From NCBI GenBank assembly GCA_028819565.1, contig JAPPLD010000018.1, forward strand, positions 50,844-114,843: DNA of 64,000 nucleotides. Reading direction: 5' to 3'. Positions 36,369 through 45,991 of the stretch are shown piece by piece. The notes beneath the pieces are model-generated. The model ran no database searches, had not been told where the DNA came from, and saw only the letters and a program-made list of their open reading frames with translations. Numbering within the stretch: the first letter of the stretch is position 1; every line of letters starts with the position of its first letter. The DNA comes from Gammaproteobacteria bacterium (GTDB lineage Bacteria; Pseudomonadota; Gammaproteobacteria; Poriferisulfidales; Poriferisulfidaceae). Position numbers and translations under genes: made by a program.

Positions 36369-37990
36369 AGCGGGAGATCGCGGCCAGCCTGCGGATGCAG
36401 CACGGTGTCGCAGCCGTCCATGGCCGGATCCAGTTCCAGATAATCCAGGGTGTAGTGCAGGCCGCGGCTTTCGCGGCGCATCATCGCGCAGCGGATGATC
36501 AGGTCGGCCACCTGGGCGAGGTTCCGCAGTTCGATCAGGTCCCGCGAGATGCGGAAATCCCGGTAGTATTCGTTGATCTCCTTGCGCAGCAGGGTGCAAC
36601 GGTGCTGGGCCCGTTCCAGCCGCTTGCTGGTGCGCACGATGCCGACGTAGTCCCACATGAAGCGGCGCAGTTCGTCCCAGTTGTGCGAGACCACCACTTC
36701 CTCGTCTGAATCCGACACCCGGCTCTCGTCCCAGGGCACCACTTCCGGCACCGGCGCATCTCGGGACAGCGTCTCGTTGATGTGCTCGCTTGCGGCATGG
36801 GCGAACACCAGGCATTCCAACAGGGAATTGCTGGCCATCCGGTTCGCGCCGTGCAGCCCGGTGTGGGCCACTTCCCCGACGGCGTACAGCCCGGGGAGAT
36901 CGGTGCAGCCGGAGAGGTCGGTGGCAACGCCGCCGCAGGTGTAGTGCGCGGCCGGCACGACCGGGATCGGCTGGCGGGTCAGGTCGATGTCGTACTCGAG
37001 GCAGCGCTCGTAGATGTTCGGGAACGCCTCGCGCAGGCCGGCGGCCTCCTTGTGGCTGATGTCGAGGTGCACGTAATCCAGCCCGAGGCGCTTCATTTCG
37101 TGGTCGATGGCCCGCGCGACGATGTCCCGGGGGGCCAGTTCGCCGCGTTCGTCGAAGCGTTGCATGAATTCCGCATCGCTGCCCGGCAGGCGCAGCTTCG
37201 CGCCCTCGCCGCGCAGCGCCTCGGTCATCAGGAAGGATCTGGCGCGCGGATCGTACAGGCAGGTCGGGTGGAACTGGATGAATTCCATGTTGGCCACGCG
37301 GCAGCCGGCCCGCCACGCCATGGCCAGTCCGTCTCCGGACGAGGTGTCGGGGTTGGAGGTGTACAGGTAGGCCTTGCTCGCACCGCCGGTCGCCAGGATC
37401 ACGCAGCGTGCGCGGTAGGCGTTGACGGCGTTGCTCCGGGTGTCTTGGGCGTAGAGCCCGATGCAGCGGCGCTTCCCGGCGCTTCGGTCGACGATCAGGT
37501 CGACCGCGATGCAATGGCTGTGCAATTCCACGTTGGGACGTTCGTGCACCTGTGCCATGAGCGCCTCCTGGATGGTGCGGCCGGTGTGATCGGCGACGTG
37601 CGCGATCCGTCGGCGGCTGTGCCCGCCTTCCTGGGTCAGGTGCAGTTCGCCGGAAGGCGTGTAGGGAGTGAAGTTCACGCCCTGGTCCTGCAGCCACCGG
37701 ATCATGGCGCCGCCGCGTTCCGCCACGTGCTGGACCACTTCGGGGCGGCACAGCCCGCCCCCGGTCGAGATCGTGTCGGAGACATGCAGGGCGACCGAGT
37801 CCTTGTCGTCCAGGACCGCCGACACGCCGCCCTGGGCGTAGGTCGTCGAGCTTTCAGCCGCGGCCGCCTTGCACAGCAGCGTGATCCTGAGGCGCGGGTC
37901 CACCTCCAGTGCGGCGCACAGGCCGGCCGCACCGCTGCCGAGAATCAGGACATCAGTATCGTGCGTGACCGCCGTGCCGTCTGCAACCAC
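36347..37990 (-). CDS. nadB: L-aspartate oxidase
   Basis: A flavoprotein for the first step of NAD synthesis. The FAD dinucleotide motif [15 protein letters not shown] lies near the start and other blocks are [27 protein letters not shown] and the [21 protein letters not shown] region. It is about 547 residues from GTG 37990. A TATAAT at 38021-38026 (minus strand) would put transcription start near 38014, favouring this GTG over TTG 38014 or GTG 38011. It is divergent from rpoE, the standard nadB|rpoE arrangement. Confidence 0.95.
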   Translation of the reverse strand: MVADGTAVTHDTDVLILGSGAAGLCAALEVDPRLRITLLCKAAAAESSTTYAQGGVSAVLDDKDSVALHVSDTISTGGGLCRPEVVQHVAERGGAMIRWLQDQGVNFTPYTPSGELHLTQEGGHSRRRIAHVADHTGRTIQEALMAQVHERPNVELHSHCIAVDLIVDRSAGKRRCIGLYAQDTRSNAVNAYRARCVILATGGASKAYLYTSNPDTSSGDGLAMAWRAGCRVANMEFIQFHPTCLYDPRARSFLMTEALRGEGAKLRLPGSDAEFMQRFDERGELAPRDIVARAIDHEMKRLGLDYVHLDISHKEAAGLREAFPNIYERCLEYDIDLTRQPIPVVPAAHYTCGGVATDLSGCTDLPGLYAVGEVAHTGLHGANRMASNSLLECLVFAHAASEHINETLSRDAPVPEVVPWDESRVSDSDEEVVVSHNWDELRRFMWDYVGIVRTSKRLERAQHRCTLLRKEINEYYRDFRISRDLIELRNLAQVADLIIRCAMMRRESRGLHYTLDYLELDPAMDGCDTVLHPQAGRDLPLQEAAVR

Positions 37991-38112
37991 AATTGCGCCA
38001 ATTCGCCACACCAAACCACGATTATAATAATTCCCTCATGAATTATCCTCCCCTGTGTGCTTGACGCGGCTCCGCGAGAGTCCTCCTTGGCGGATCGGCC
38101 CAGCGCGCCGAG

Positions 38113-38703
38113 ATGAGCGACAAAAGCGACCGGAACCTGGTTCGCCGCGCCAAGGCGGGGGAGATCGGCGCGTTCGATGCGCTGGTCGAGAAGTACCAGC
38201 ACCGCATCCTGAAGCTGGCCGGCCGCTACGTGTCCAACCGGGCCGCCCGGCAGGATGTGGCGCAGGAAGCCTTCATCAAGGCCTGGCGCAACATCAAGAC
38301 CTTCCGGGGCGACAGCCAGTTCTACACCTGGCTGTTCCGGATCACGGTCAATACGGCGATGAACCACCTGGCCGCCGTGCGCCGGCGGCCGGAGCATACG
38401 CTGCCGCCGGGTGACGGGGAGGACCCGAGCATGGACGACATGCAGGCCGACCTGGACACGCCGGAGGGCGAGGTGGAGGCGGAGGAGGTGTCCGCCATAG
38501 TGAACGAAGTGATTTCCGAGTTGTCGGAAGACTTACGGGTGGCGATCACCCTGCGTGAATTGGAGGGCATGAGTTACGAGCAGATTGCCTATATCATGAA
38601 ATGTCCTATCGGCACGGTCCGCTCGCGCATTTTTCGGGCACGCGAGGCGATCGATGAGCGATTGCGGCCGATATTAGACGACTCGTCAGGGGGACGCGGA
38701 TGA
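38113..38703 (+). CDS. rpoE: RNA polymerase sigma factor RpoE (sigma-E)
   Basis: A 196-residue extracytoplasmic-function sigma factor. Region 2 contains DALVEKYQHRI and QDVAQEAFIKAWRNI; region 4 contains LRELEGMSYEQIAYIMKCPI and GTVRSRIFRAREAI. It controls the envelope stress response. It overlaps rseA by four bases (ATGA). Confidence 0.97.
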   Translation: MSDKSDRNLVRRAKAGEIGAFDALVEKYQHRILKLAGRYVSNRAARQDVAQEAFIKAWRNIKTFRGDSQFYTWLFRITVNTAMNHLAAVRRRPEHTLPPGDGEDPSMDDMQADLDTPEGEVEAEEVSAIVNEVISELSEDLRVAITLRELEGMSYEQIAYIMKCPIGTVRSRIFRAREAIDERLRPILDDSSGGRG

Positions 38704-39221
38704 GCGATCCGAACCACGAGTGGATTTCCGCTTACCTGGATGACGAGCTCACGCCCGCGGAGCGGGCGCGCGGTGGCCGGGATCTGAGCCGGCAGCCGGA
38801 GGCGCGCCGTCGCCTGGGCCGCTACCAGTTGATCGGCGACGCGATGCGCGGCGATCTCCCGGATCATCTGGAACTGGGACTCGCGTCCCGGGTTCATCAG
38901 AAAATCGTCCAGGAAGTTTCCTCCCCCCCCAAGCACCATACCCTGCAGGAGTTGTGGCACTGGATCCGGCATCCGGCCCCGCTGGCGGTGGCCACCGGCA
39001 TGCTGGCCACGCTGGTCGCGGTGGGGCTGTGGTTCTACACGAAGGAACCGGAAACTGTTCCGGTGGTGGTCGATGTTCCGATCGACCACATCGCGCAGGT
39101 CCCCGAAACTGAAATCGACGCGAAAGAACATCACCAGATCATGAGTTACCTGACGGCTCACGCGGAGGTCGAGTCGCGGGCGCTGATGCCTTACGTCCAG
39201 TTGGTGGAATATGACAAGTAG
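38700..39221 (+). CDS. rseA: anti-sigma-E factor RseA
   Basis: 173 residues. The N-terminal cytoplasmic domain (EWISAYLDDELTPAERA) holds sigma-E. One membrane helix follows (PLAVATGMLATLVAVGLWFY, about residues 97-116), then a periplasmic tail of about 55 residues. In the family, DegS and RseP cleave it under outer-membrane stress. Confidence 0.94.
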   Translation: MSDPNHEWISAYLDDELTPAERARGGRDLSRQPEARRRLGRYQLIGDAMRGDLPDHLELGLASRVHQKIVQEVSSPPKHHTLQELWHWIRHPAPLAVATGMLATLVAVGLWFYTKEPETVPVVVDVPIDHIAQVPETEIDAKEHHQIMSYLTAHAEVESRALMPYVQLVEYDK

Positions 39222-40275
39222 AACGACGCCATGCGTTGCCGGGCGGCCGGGCCGCCGCGCTGAACTTTTGCCTTCGGGCGCGGTCTCTCTGATGGGGGGG
39301 ATTTGCCCGAAAGGCTATGGGAGGCTCTTGCTGGTGACGTTCTTGGCGACGCTGACCCCCCAAGTGAACGGCGAGACGGATCCGGCGAGTTGGCTCGTTC
39401 GCGCCGATCAGGCGGCCGAGCGAGCCAATTTTTCCGGCACGATGTCCCTGGCCGACGACGGCGAGACGCGCCGCACGATGAAGATCGAACAGGGTTTCGA
39501 CGGGCGAAACACCCACCAGCGGCTGGTTTCGGTGTCCGGCGGGGAGGAATGCGAGATCCTGCGGCGGGCCGACGAATCCACCGTGGCGTACCCCGACCGG
39601 CGGGTGGTCATCCACGGCTACCAGCGCCCGCAGAGCCCGATCCCGAAGATCCATCAGAACCTCGACCAGCTGAAGCAGCACTACCGGCTGGAGCTCCAGG
39701 GCAAGGAGAAGGTCGCCGGGCGGGACTGCCAACTGGTCGCGGCCGAATCGAAAGACGACTACCGCTACGGTTGCGAACTCTGCGTGGACACGGTCTCTGG
39801 GCTGCCGCTGCGGGTGCGGATGATGGTGCCGGGCGGCGAAAAGATCGAACAATTCGCCTTCACGTCCCTGGACGTGCTGGAGTCCATGCAGCAGTTCGAG
39901 CCGAATAGCTTCTGGCTCGCGACCGACACGCACGGCTTCGAGATGATCGGCTTGCCGTACGGCTCCGAACTGGCCCCGCACACGTGGCACGTCCACGACC
40001 TGCCGCCCGGCTTCGAGGTCCAGTTCGCGGTCATCCGGAAGCTGCCGCTCGACCCGAACCCGGTGTACCATATGGTGCTGGCGGATGCGCTGTCCCGGGT
40101 TTCGGTGTTCATTACTCCCTTGCCCGAGGATGGGCAAGTCAAGGGCCGGGAATTCTCGCGCAAGGCGCTCAACGGATACGTGACGGTGAGAAGCGGACAC
40201 CGGGTCACCGTGATCGGCGGCGTCCCGGCCGAAACCGTCCGCATGATCGGCGATTCGCTCCACCTGGAGCACTGA
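39211..40275 (+). CDS. rseB: sigma-E regulatory periplasmic protein RseB/MucB
   Basis: A periplasmic protein of the MucB/RseB family; a LolA-like N domain (SGTMSL, about residue 67) is followed by a smaller C domain ending in GGVPAETVRMIGDSLHLE. ATG 39211 overlaps the rseA end. An internal ATG at 39292 gives a tidier signal peptide (RLLLVTFLATLTPQVNG) and may be the true start. It binds the RseA tail and is released by lipid and outer-membrane protein signals. Confidence 0.93.
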   Translation: MTSRTTPCVAGRPGRRAELLPSGAVSLMGGICPKGYGRLLLVTFLATLTPQVNGETDPASWLVRADQAAERANFSGTMSLADDGETRRTMKIEQGFDGRNTHQRLVSVSGGEECEILRRADESTVAYPDRRVVIHGYQRPQSPIPKIHQNLDQLKQHYRLELQGKEKVAGRDCQLVAAESKDDYRYGCELCVDTVSGLPLRVRMMVPGGEKIEQFAFTSLDVLESMQQFEPNSFWLATDTHGFEMIGLPYGSELAPHTWHVHDLPPGFEVQFAVIRKLPLDPNPVYHMVLADALSRVSVFITPLPEDGQVKGREFSRKALNGYVTVRSGHRVTVIGGVPAETVRMIGDSLHLEH

Positions 40276-40305
40276 TGTTCCGGATTTGAAGGAAAAGGAG
40301 ACCTG

Positions 40306-41727
40306 ATGCAACCAACCTGGATTCCCAAGGCGCTCACCGTGGCGCTCGGCCTCATGATGGCATTCGCGCCGCTTCAGGCGCGCGAGCTGCCGGACTTCAC
40401 CGACCTGATCGAGAAGAACGCGCCGGTCGTGGTCAACATCACCACGAGCCGCAATGTCGGGGGGTCCGCTTCCGGCAGGAACGCGCCGCAGGAGACCCCG
40501 GAGGATATGCCGGATTTCTTCCGCCGGTTCTTCGAGCAGATGCCGGAGGGCCAGCAGCAGCGTCCTCCGCAGCAGCGGCGCCACGGCACCGGGTCCGGGA
40601 TGATCTACTCCTCGGACGGCTACATCGTGACCAACCACCACGTGGTCGACGGGGCGGACGAGATCATCGTGAAGCTCAGCGACAAGCGGGAATTCGTGGC
40701 GGAGAAGGTCGGATCCGACCCGCGCAGCGACCTGGCGTTGCTGAAGATCGATGCGGATGACCTGCCGACCGCGACGCTCGGCAACTCGGAGGAACTGAAG
40801 GTCGGGCAGTGGGTGCTGGCCATCGGTTCGCCGTTCGGTTTCGAGCACTCGGTGACCGCCGGCATCGTCAGCGCCAAGGGGCGCAGCCTGCCGAGCGAGA
40901 ACTACATCCCGTTCATCCAGACCGACGTGGCCATCAATCCCGGCAACTCCGGCGGGCCGCTGTTCGACATGGACGGGCGCGTGGTCGGCATCAACGCGCA
41001 GATCTACACCCGCACCGGCGGGTTCATGGGCCTGTCTTTCGCCATTCCGATCGACATGGTGTCGGAAGTGATCGCGCAGATCAAGAAAGACGGTCGCGTC
41101 GTGCGCGGCTGGCTCGGCGTGTACATCCAGGAGGTGACCCGCGACTTGGCCGAATCGTTCGGACTGGATCGCCCGAAAGGCGCAATCATTGCCGAAATCA
41201 CCGAGGATGGCCCGGCGGATGAGGCTGGACTGGAGGCTGGCGACATCGTCCTGGAGTTCAACGGGAAGGAAGTGGAAAGTTCCAGCGCGTTGCCGCCGAT
41301 GGTCGGGCAGGTGAAGCCCGGCGAGACGGTCAAGGTCGAGATTCTGCGCGGCGGCGAGCGCAAGACAATCAAGGTGACCCTGGGGCAGTTGCCGGACGAT
41401 GGGGCGCCGATGGCAGTGCCGTCCGGGGATGAGGGACCGTCGGAGGAAGAGGAGATCCTGGGCATGCGCCTGGAGGAGATTTCGGAAGAGGTGCGCAAGA
41501 AGCGCAATCTTGGAGAAGGCGGCATCCAGGTGAAGGAAGTGACCGGGGATCCGGCGCGTTCCGCGGGCATCCAGAAGGGCGATGTGATCCAGATGTTTGC
41601 CGGGGAAAAGATCGAGTCGCTGGAGGACTTCAAGGAAGCGGCGGAGGACCTTGAATCCGGGCAGCCGCAGCCGATCCTGGTGCAGCGCCAGCAGGGTTCG
41701 CGGTGGTTGGCGCTGACGCCTGAATAG
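40306..41727 (+). CDS. mucD: periplasmic serine protease, DegP/MucD family
   Basis: 473 residues: signal peptide (VALGLMMAFAPLQA), trypsin-like domain with His in NHHVVDGAD, Asp in SDLALLKID and Ser in GNSGGPL, then two PDZ domains (about 270-360 and 385-470). The heat-shock quality-control protease of the envelope. It closes the rpoE-rseA-rseB-mucD operon as in Pseudomonas. Confidence 0.96.
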   Translation: MQPTWIPKALTVALGLMMAFAPLQARELPDFTDLIEKNAPVVVNITTSRNVGGSASGRNAPQETPEDMPDFFRRFFEQMPEGQQQRPPQQRRHGTGSGMIYSSDGYIVTNHHVVDGADEIIVKLSDKREFVAEKVGSDPRSDLALLKIDADDLPTATLGNSEELKVGQWVLAIGSPFGFEHSVTAGIVSAKGRSLPSENYIPFIQTDVAINPGNSGGPLFDMDGRVVGINAQIYTRTGGFMGLSFAIPIDMVSEVIAQIKKDGRVVRGWLGVYIQEVTRDLAESFGLDRPKGAIIAEITEDGPADEAGLEAGDIVLEFNGKEVESSSALPPMVGQVKPGETVKVEILRGGERKTIKVTLGQLPDDGAPMAVPSGDEGPSEEEEILGMRLEEISEEVRKKRNLGEGGIQVKEVTGDPARSAGIQKGDVIQMFAGEKIESLEDFKEAAEDLESGQPQPILVQRQQGSRWLALTPE

Positions 41728-41756
41728 AGGGGCGAGGCGCGTCGGAGGAGGCAATC

Positions 41757-41951
41757 ATGATGGATACGGTAACGATTCAGATTGTCTCGTTCCAGATGGC
41801 CGCACTGGTGGCAATCTTGGGCTTTCTTTGGAAGCTTCACCACGAAGTCGTCAATTTGCATAAGGACAATGCCGACCTGCGCGAGCGCATGGCGAGAGTG
41901 GAAGGTTTGCTGGAAGGCTTCGTCGGCCGCCCGCCAGAACCGCAATCCTGA
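41757..41951 (+). CDS. small membrane-anchored coiled-coil protein, copy 3
   Basis: 64 residues with a strong ribosome site (GGAGGAGG) before ATG 41757. One membrane helix (FQMAALVAILGFLWKL) is followed by a short coil ending in DLRERMARVEGLLEGFVGRP. It is a paralogue of the gene at 42151 and of the genes at 2145 and 2509. It lies 29 bases after mucD and may be co-transcribed with the sigma-E operon. Function unknown. Confidence 0.65.
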   Translation: MMDTVTIQIVSFQMAALVAILGFLWKLHHEVVNLHKDNADLRERMARVEGLLEGFVGRPPEPQS

Positions 41952-42150
41952 CCGGATAATTTTCAAGAGTTTGACGCGAGTTGTAGAACTCGCGGGCTAG
42001 GATGTAGTCGGGGTGGAGATCGTGTCCGGAAGTGCCGGATGGCCATGCTAGAATCGCTTTCGACGCTCTCTGGACAGGGAGGTTCCGAGAGGTTGATGGA
42101 AACCCTCAAGGTTGGAACAAATAAGGCATGACCGACCGGAACATGGAGTC

Positions 42151-42411
42151 ATGATGGACACCATAACAATTCAGATTATTTCGTTCCAGATGGCCGCTCT
42201 GGTGGCCATTATCGGTTTTCTTTGGACTCTCCACCGCGACATGGGCAATCTGCGCAAGGAAGTCAGCCGGGACATGGCCGACCTGCGCAAAGATGTCGGC
42301 AAGGATATTGCCGATGTTCGCAAGGATACGGCGGATCTCCGCGAACGCATGGCGAGAATGGAAGGTTTGCTGGAAGGTTTTGTCGCCTGTCCGCCTGAAC
42401 CGCAATCCTGA
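42151..42411 (+). CDS. small membrane-anchored coiled-coil protein, copy 4
   Basis: 86 residues from ATG 42151. The first 30 and the last 25 residues are very like copy 3 (IQIISFQMAALVAIIGFLWT; RERMARMEGLLEGF; PPEPQS end). The middle has three extra repeats (KEVSRDMADLRKDVGKDIAD). The DNA downstream of both copies is also similar, so the unit of about 394 bases was duplicated in tandem. Function unknown. Confidence 0.65.
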   Translation: MMDTITIQIISFQMAALVAIIGFLWTLHRDMGNLRKEVSRDMADLRKDVGKDIADVRKDTADLRERMARMEGLLEGFVACPPEPQS

Positions 42412-42661
42412 TCGGGCAACTTCCTGAGATCGACGCGGGTCACGGCATTCCTGTGAATGCCGGGTGATTTTACGGCGGTGGAGTGATAGATTCTTTCTAG
42501 CGCAAGCAATCGCCTGTTCGTCTGGCAAGCTCGCCTCTAGTGTATATAGTGCAGACTCCCACGGCCTGCGGGGCCGTTAGCCTACTACCCGATATTCAGG
42601 CCGTACCGACGAGATAGACTATTTTTTGGAAGATGGTGGCGGTGGCGGTGGAGGAGGTTTG

Positions 42662-42832
42662 ATGGCATTCGGCGGTTTCGGCGACACGCCACGGGTAGAT
42701 CCTCCTCTACTGTTGTGCACTCTAGTTGTAATTGGTGGTCTCTGTTTCATGGCTTACTCCGGATTGTCTTCGCTGGAGAGCATAGGTAGAAATTCTATCA
42801 TTTTCACCTCAGATGCGGGAACCAGCATGTGA
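42662..42832 (+). CDS. possible small membrane peptide
   Basis: 56 residues (MAFGGFGDTPRVDPPLLLCT...) with one hydrophobic helix (LLLCTLVVIGGLCFMAYSGL). A GGAGGAGG ribosome site ends five bases before ATG 42662. The 3' 79 bases overlap the DUF6338 gene on the other strand. No family recognised; it could be chance, but the ribosome site and helix argue for it. Confidence 0.4.
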   Translation: MAFGGFGDTPRVDPPLLLCTLVVIGGLCFMAYSGLSSLESIGRNSIIFTSDAGTSM

Positions 42833-43392
42833 GAAACTCCATCAGGTTGTTCTCGCTCATTTTTGTCAACTAACCATTCGCATTCTTCGATCAGGAAATG
42901 CTGGTCCTCAGAACGACTTGGCCATTCTTTCGGCCAGCCATACAAGCGCCGCTTTCCCTTCAAGTGTAAAACGACATAACAATCACTGTGGTGGGCAAAG
43001 GCTGAATATTGCGCTGACCGATAAGAACTCTCCCTTGTCACTCCCCAGTCGCGAAGACGCCTGTGCAATCGATCAGAATTCCAAATCCAGGCGGAAACTA
43101 ATCCAAGCGAAATTGCCACACAAACCAGCATCACAACCAATGCCGATACATCCCAGTCTCTCATACTGCTCATAGAAGAATTTGGCCAAACGGTGCCAAT
43201 TCCCCATAAACCGAGTTGTGCGATCAGCTGGACAAGCATAGTGAAAACAAAAGCCTGCACAATTATGCCGATCCCGTTAGGTTTTGGATTTGAGATTAGC
43301 GTCTGAAAGATACCTGCTGCCACGAATCCAGGCAAGAGAAATATGAGCACTCTTATAGTTTCGCTGGATGCCCAAGCGGTTGCCAGATTCAT
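42754..43392 (-). CDS. DUF6338-like membrane protein
   Basis: 212 residues. Three N-terminal membrane helices (IRVLIFLLPGFVAAGIFQTL, IIVQAFVFTMLVQLIAQL, ALVVMLVCVAISLGLVSAWI) are followed by a soluble C-terminal domain with HSDCYVVLHLKGKRRLYGWP and SEVKMIEFLP. This layout matches DUF6338, a family of unknown role often seen near mobile or defence genes. The base composition is more AT-rich than the neighbouring mucD. Confidence 0.6.
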   Translation of the reverse strand: MNLATAWASSETIRVLIFLLPGFVAAGIFQTLISNPKPNGIGIIVQAFVFTMLVQLIAQLGLWGIGTVWPNSSMSSMRDWDVSALVVMLVCVAISLGLVSAWIWNSDRLHRRLRDWGVTRESSYRSAQYSAFAHHSDCYVVLHLKGKRRLYGWPKEWPSRSEDQHFLIEECEWLVDKNEREQPDGVSHMLVPASEVKMIEFLPMLSSEDNPE

Positions 43393-43748
43393 GGTTCTTG
43401 TCTCAAAATCGGGGTTTCTTCTACCGTGGCCGCTATGGTAGCACTTCCCTAAAGCGGGAGGTCAATTTCACTGAATTTAGGCCAGTTGCAGGAAAATTCA
43501 GCCTACAATGAGGGCAGCATAGATGTCTGATACCATGCTGATTGCGCTCCATGTAGGGGTTGGTGAGGCGGATAATTAAAGAGAGTTGTATAGTTGATGA
43601 TTCTAAACCCGGCCACGGCTAGTGAATCGCTGAAAATCTTTGGCGACGCACACGGTTGCTTCTGAATTGTGCAACAAATAACAGCACGTACCATTGCGAA
43701 GTATAAAATCTCTCGCACGAAAAACACGACACCATTTGAGATGTTCCC
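43393..43748. other. gap with no recognisable gene
   Basis: 356 bases, AT-rich, between the divergent DUF6338 and PIN genes. Short open frames here are not supported by ribosome sites or familiar sequence. It presumably carries the two promoters; no clear -35/-10 pair was identified. Confidence 0.5.
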
Positions 43749-45362
43749 ATGAATACCGACGAACAGCGCCAGATACTTTATGCGGCCCTATTGCGACACT
43801 CTCCCGAAGCTGGGTCGTTGCGCGAACGAGCTCTTGACCGATTCGTTCTTGTAGCACTTCTGGGTTCGTCTGAGTCGGAACCGATGACCATTCAGCGAGT
43901 CCAAGAACTCACTGTGCTCGCACCTAAGTCCCCTGGGTTGCGTACTGACGTGATTGACGAAACCCTTGTGCGCCTTGTCCATGCTGGAAGAGTCGATCAT
44001 GTGGAAACTTCGGCTGGAGACAGTTATTTCCTGACCGGTCTCGGTCGACAGCACACCGATGAAGCCACCCATTCTGCCGCGCAACTTTTTCGTCCAGTTC
44101 TTGATCGCATGTTGCGTGATACCACCGGATTATTCTCTGAGCATGATGGCGAAAATGTATGTCGGACGTTTATATCGGAGTGCTTTGCGCGATTCGGGCA
44201 TCAGATTGCGAAAGCCGTTACCGGCGATTTGGCAGATGACGAATCATTTGGTGGGGCAGACATTGAGGGGGCTTTTCAAGCAGCCGTTCAAACAGTCTCC
44301 CTCTCCGAAGAAGCCGTACAGACTCTCCGCGCCAGATGCAACCGCTTCTTGCACAGCATGGAACCCGATGACAAGGATCTGAAATTTCGCCTTGCGCAGA
44401 GTTATTACGTTGTACAGCTCTTGGAATTGAGTCCGCAGGACTCTAATTTGCTAGCGGACGATGCTTTTCGCGGAGCGGTTTTTTACCTTGATACCAATGT
44501 CGTTCTTGATGGGGTGATGTCTGATGATTCAGTTCGTCGTTTCAGTGAGATTGTGGCAGCGTCAAGCACTTTAGGTATCGAACTTAGGGTTACCCGTGCC
44601 ACGATTGACGAAGCAATTCACGTTGCAGCGCGCCATATGGAGGATATAGAGAAAGTTATCGCTAAGGTACCAGAAGAACTACTTGAAAGGACTAAAGACC
44701 AATTCTTTTGGGCGTATCGGGATGCAAAGGCAAAAGATTCCGAGATGACACCTGACGAGTTCATGACACGATTCCAAGAATTGCCAGAATTTTTGCAGGA
44801 ATTAAATATCACGTTCGAAAATAGAGATGCGAACGAGATTGTGGATGGTCGGGACGTGTCAAGGGAATGCCAAATTGTTAACAATGCAGCGGAGATAACT
44901 CGAGGTTGGGGGAAAAGTGATCACGTAAGTCTCCACGATGTATGCCATTTCATGCTGGTTCAAGAGGAGAGGCAAGGGAATCCGAAAGCATGGTTTCTGA
45001 CGAAAGATCGAACGCTAAGTAACGCTGCAGCCAAATTGGCACCTGACGAGTTGCCCTTTTGTTTTCCCCTGACAGCACTTCTTCATAGTGTGTCTCCATT
45101 TCTCGAGACGTCTCCCATACGCAATACTCTCGTTGATGTTTTGTCGGTTCCCACGGAGCAACTGCTGCCGGCTTTTGACTATGTCAAGAGTAACCTACTG
45201 AGTGGAAGGCCATATCGGCGCGATGACAACATGGAAGTCGCTCTTGAACTAAGAAAATTCCTTACTTCTAGCGCACACGAGAAACAAGAAGCACTACTTG
45301 CGGAAGTTGAGCGGCATAAGAGACTAGCTGCCACTGAGCGGGGCAAACGAACAGATACCTAA
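43749..45362 (+). CDS. winged-helix / PIN-domain nuclease-like protein (N-terminal part of a split gene)
   Basis: 537 residues. The N-terminal part (about 25-105) looks like a winged helix (IQRVQELTVLAPKSPGLRTD, YFLTGLGRQH). A PIN-like domain follows at about 240-440, with VFYLDTNVVLDGV (D248, N250), E288, D391 or D397, and FLTKDRTLSNAA (D420). The C-terminus is a coiled coil (HEKQEALLAEVERHKRLAAT) stopped by TAA at 45360. The frame stays open after that stop into the next entry. PIN domains are Mg2+-dependent RNases or DNases; target unknown. Composition is AT-rich, suggesting transfer. Confidence 0.7.
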   Translation: MNTDEQRQILYAALLRHSPEAGSLRERALDRFVLVALLGSSESEPMTIQRVQELTVLAPKSPGLRTDVIDETLVRLVHAGRVDHVETSAGDSYFLTGLGRQHTDEATHSAAQLFRPVLDRMLRDTTGLFSEHDGENVCRTFISECFARFGHQIAKAVTGDLADDESFGGADIEGAFQAAVQTVSLSEEAVQTLRARCNRFLHSMEPDDKDLKFRLAQSYYVVQLLELSPQDSNLLADDAFRGAVFYLDTNVVLDGVMSDDSVRRFSEIVAASSTLGIELRVTRATIDEAIHVAARHMEDIEKVIAKVPEELLERTKDQFFWAYRDAKAKDSEMTPDEFMTRFQELPEFLQELNITFENRDANEIVDGRDVSRECQIVNNAAEITRGWGKSDHVSLHDVCHFMLVQEERQGNPKAWFLTKDRTLSNAAAKLAPDELPFCFPLTALLHSVSPFLETSPIRNTLVDVLSVPTEQLLPAFDYVKSNLLSGRPYRRDDNMEVALELRKFLTSSAHEKQEALLAEVERHKRLAATERGKRTDT

Positions 45363-45794
45363 CAAGAAGCGGACCGCATGCGTGAGGAGATTGATCGTTT
45401 GAATACGGAAGCGCGTCGCCATAGGTTTCTCAGTATGGGGCTGGCTTTACTTGGCTTTATTGTCGCGAGCATGTGCTGGCAATTTGACCCCGAACTTAGC
45501 CTGTTGGCAATGAGTTTTTTGGGCGTTGATGGCGTTGGCACTGTGTCATTTAGCATTGCTGTGCGTTTATTTGGTGCAGCGGTGTTCGTGGGTTCAGTTA
45601 TACCTGCACTTTCTTTTATGCTAAAAGGCAAGTACTGTAAAACCAGCTACACTATTGTTGTTGCGATCGCGATCGGTGCATCTGATGTTGTTGGCTTAGA
45701 AATAGTCAAAGCGGTGTCCGCACACTTGGCGGTTGCAACCCCGATTGCATTAATAATTGCTTTGGCGTTGGATACCCCCAGAAACAAGCAATGA
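45363..45794 (+). CDS. coiled-coil plus membrane domain continuing the PIN protein frame
   Basis: In the same reading frame directly after the TAA: QEADRMREEIDRLNTEARRH continues the coiled coil of the preceding protein, then about four hydrophobic helices (FLSMGLALLGFIVASMCW; FGAAVFVGSVIPALSFML; TIVVAIAIGASDVV; AHLAVATPIALIIALAL). If translated on its own, ATG 45378 gives 138 residues; a good ribosome site was not seen. The simplest reading is one ancestral protein of about 681 residues with a nonsense mutation or readthrough at the stop. Confidence 0.6.
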   Translation, partial: QEADRMREEIDRLNTEARRHRFLSMGLALLGFIVASMCWQFDPELSLLAMSFLGVDGVGTVSFSIAVRLFGAAVFVGSVIPALSFMLKGKYCKTSYTIVVAIAIGASDVVGLEIVKAVSAHLAVATPIALIIALALDTPRNKQ

Positions 45795-45991
45795 GGAGAT
45801 GTTGGGGAGCCGTGAGGCCGTTATTTCAGGATTGTCAAGTATATAACTCCCTAATTGAAAAAGCATCTTCAAATGGCTAACGACACTGGGCATATCGTTT
45901 GATCGATAAACTTGTACTGCCGTATCTGCCCATTTTCATGTACTAGAGATCTCTCATAACGGATTACTAGGCTGTGTTGAATATCTTTCCA

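Noticed and set aside
35916..37751. 611-codon minus-strand open frame across orn and nadB
   Set aside because: It is out of frame with nadB on the same strand and is Arg/Pro/Gly-rich; nadB is unambiguous.
39139..41754. Long minus-strand open frame (871 codons) opposite rseB and mucD
   Set aside because: Antisense shadow; composition and lack of any recognised domain match other shadows, while the plus-strand genes are certain.
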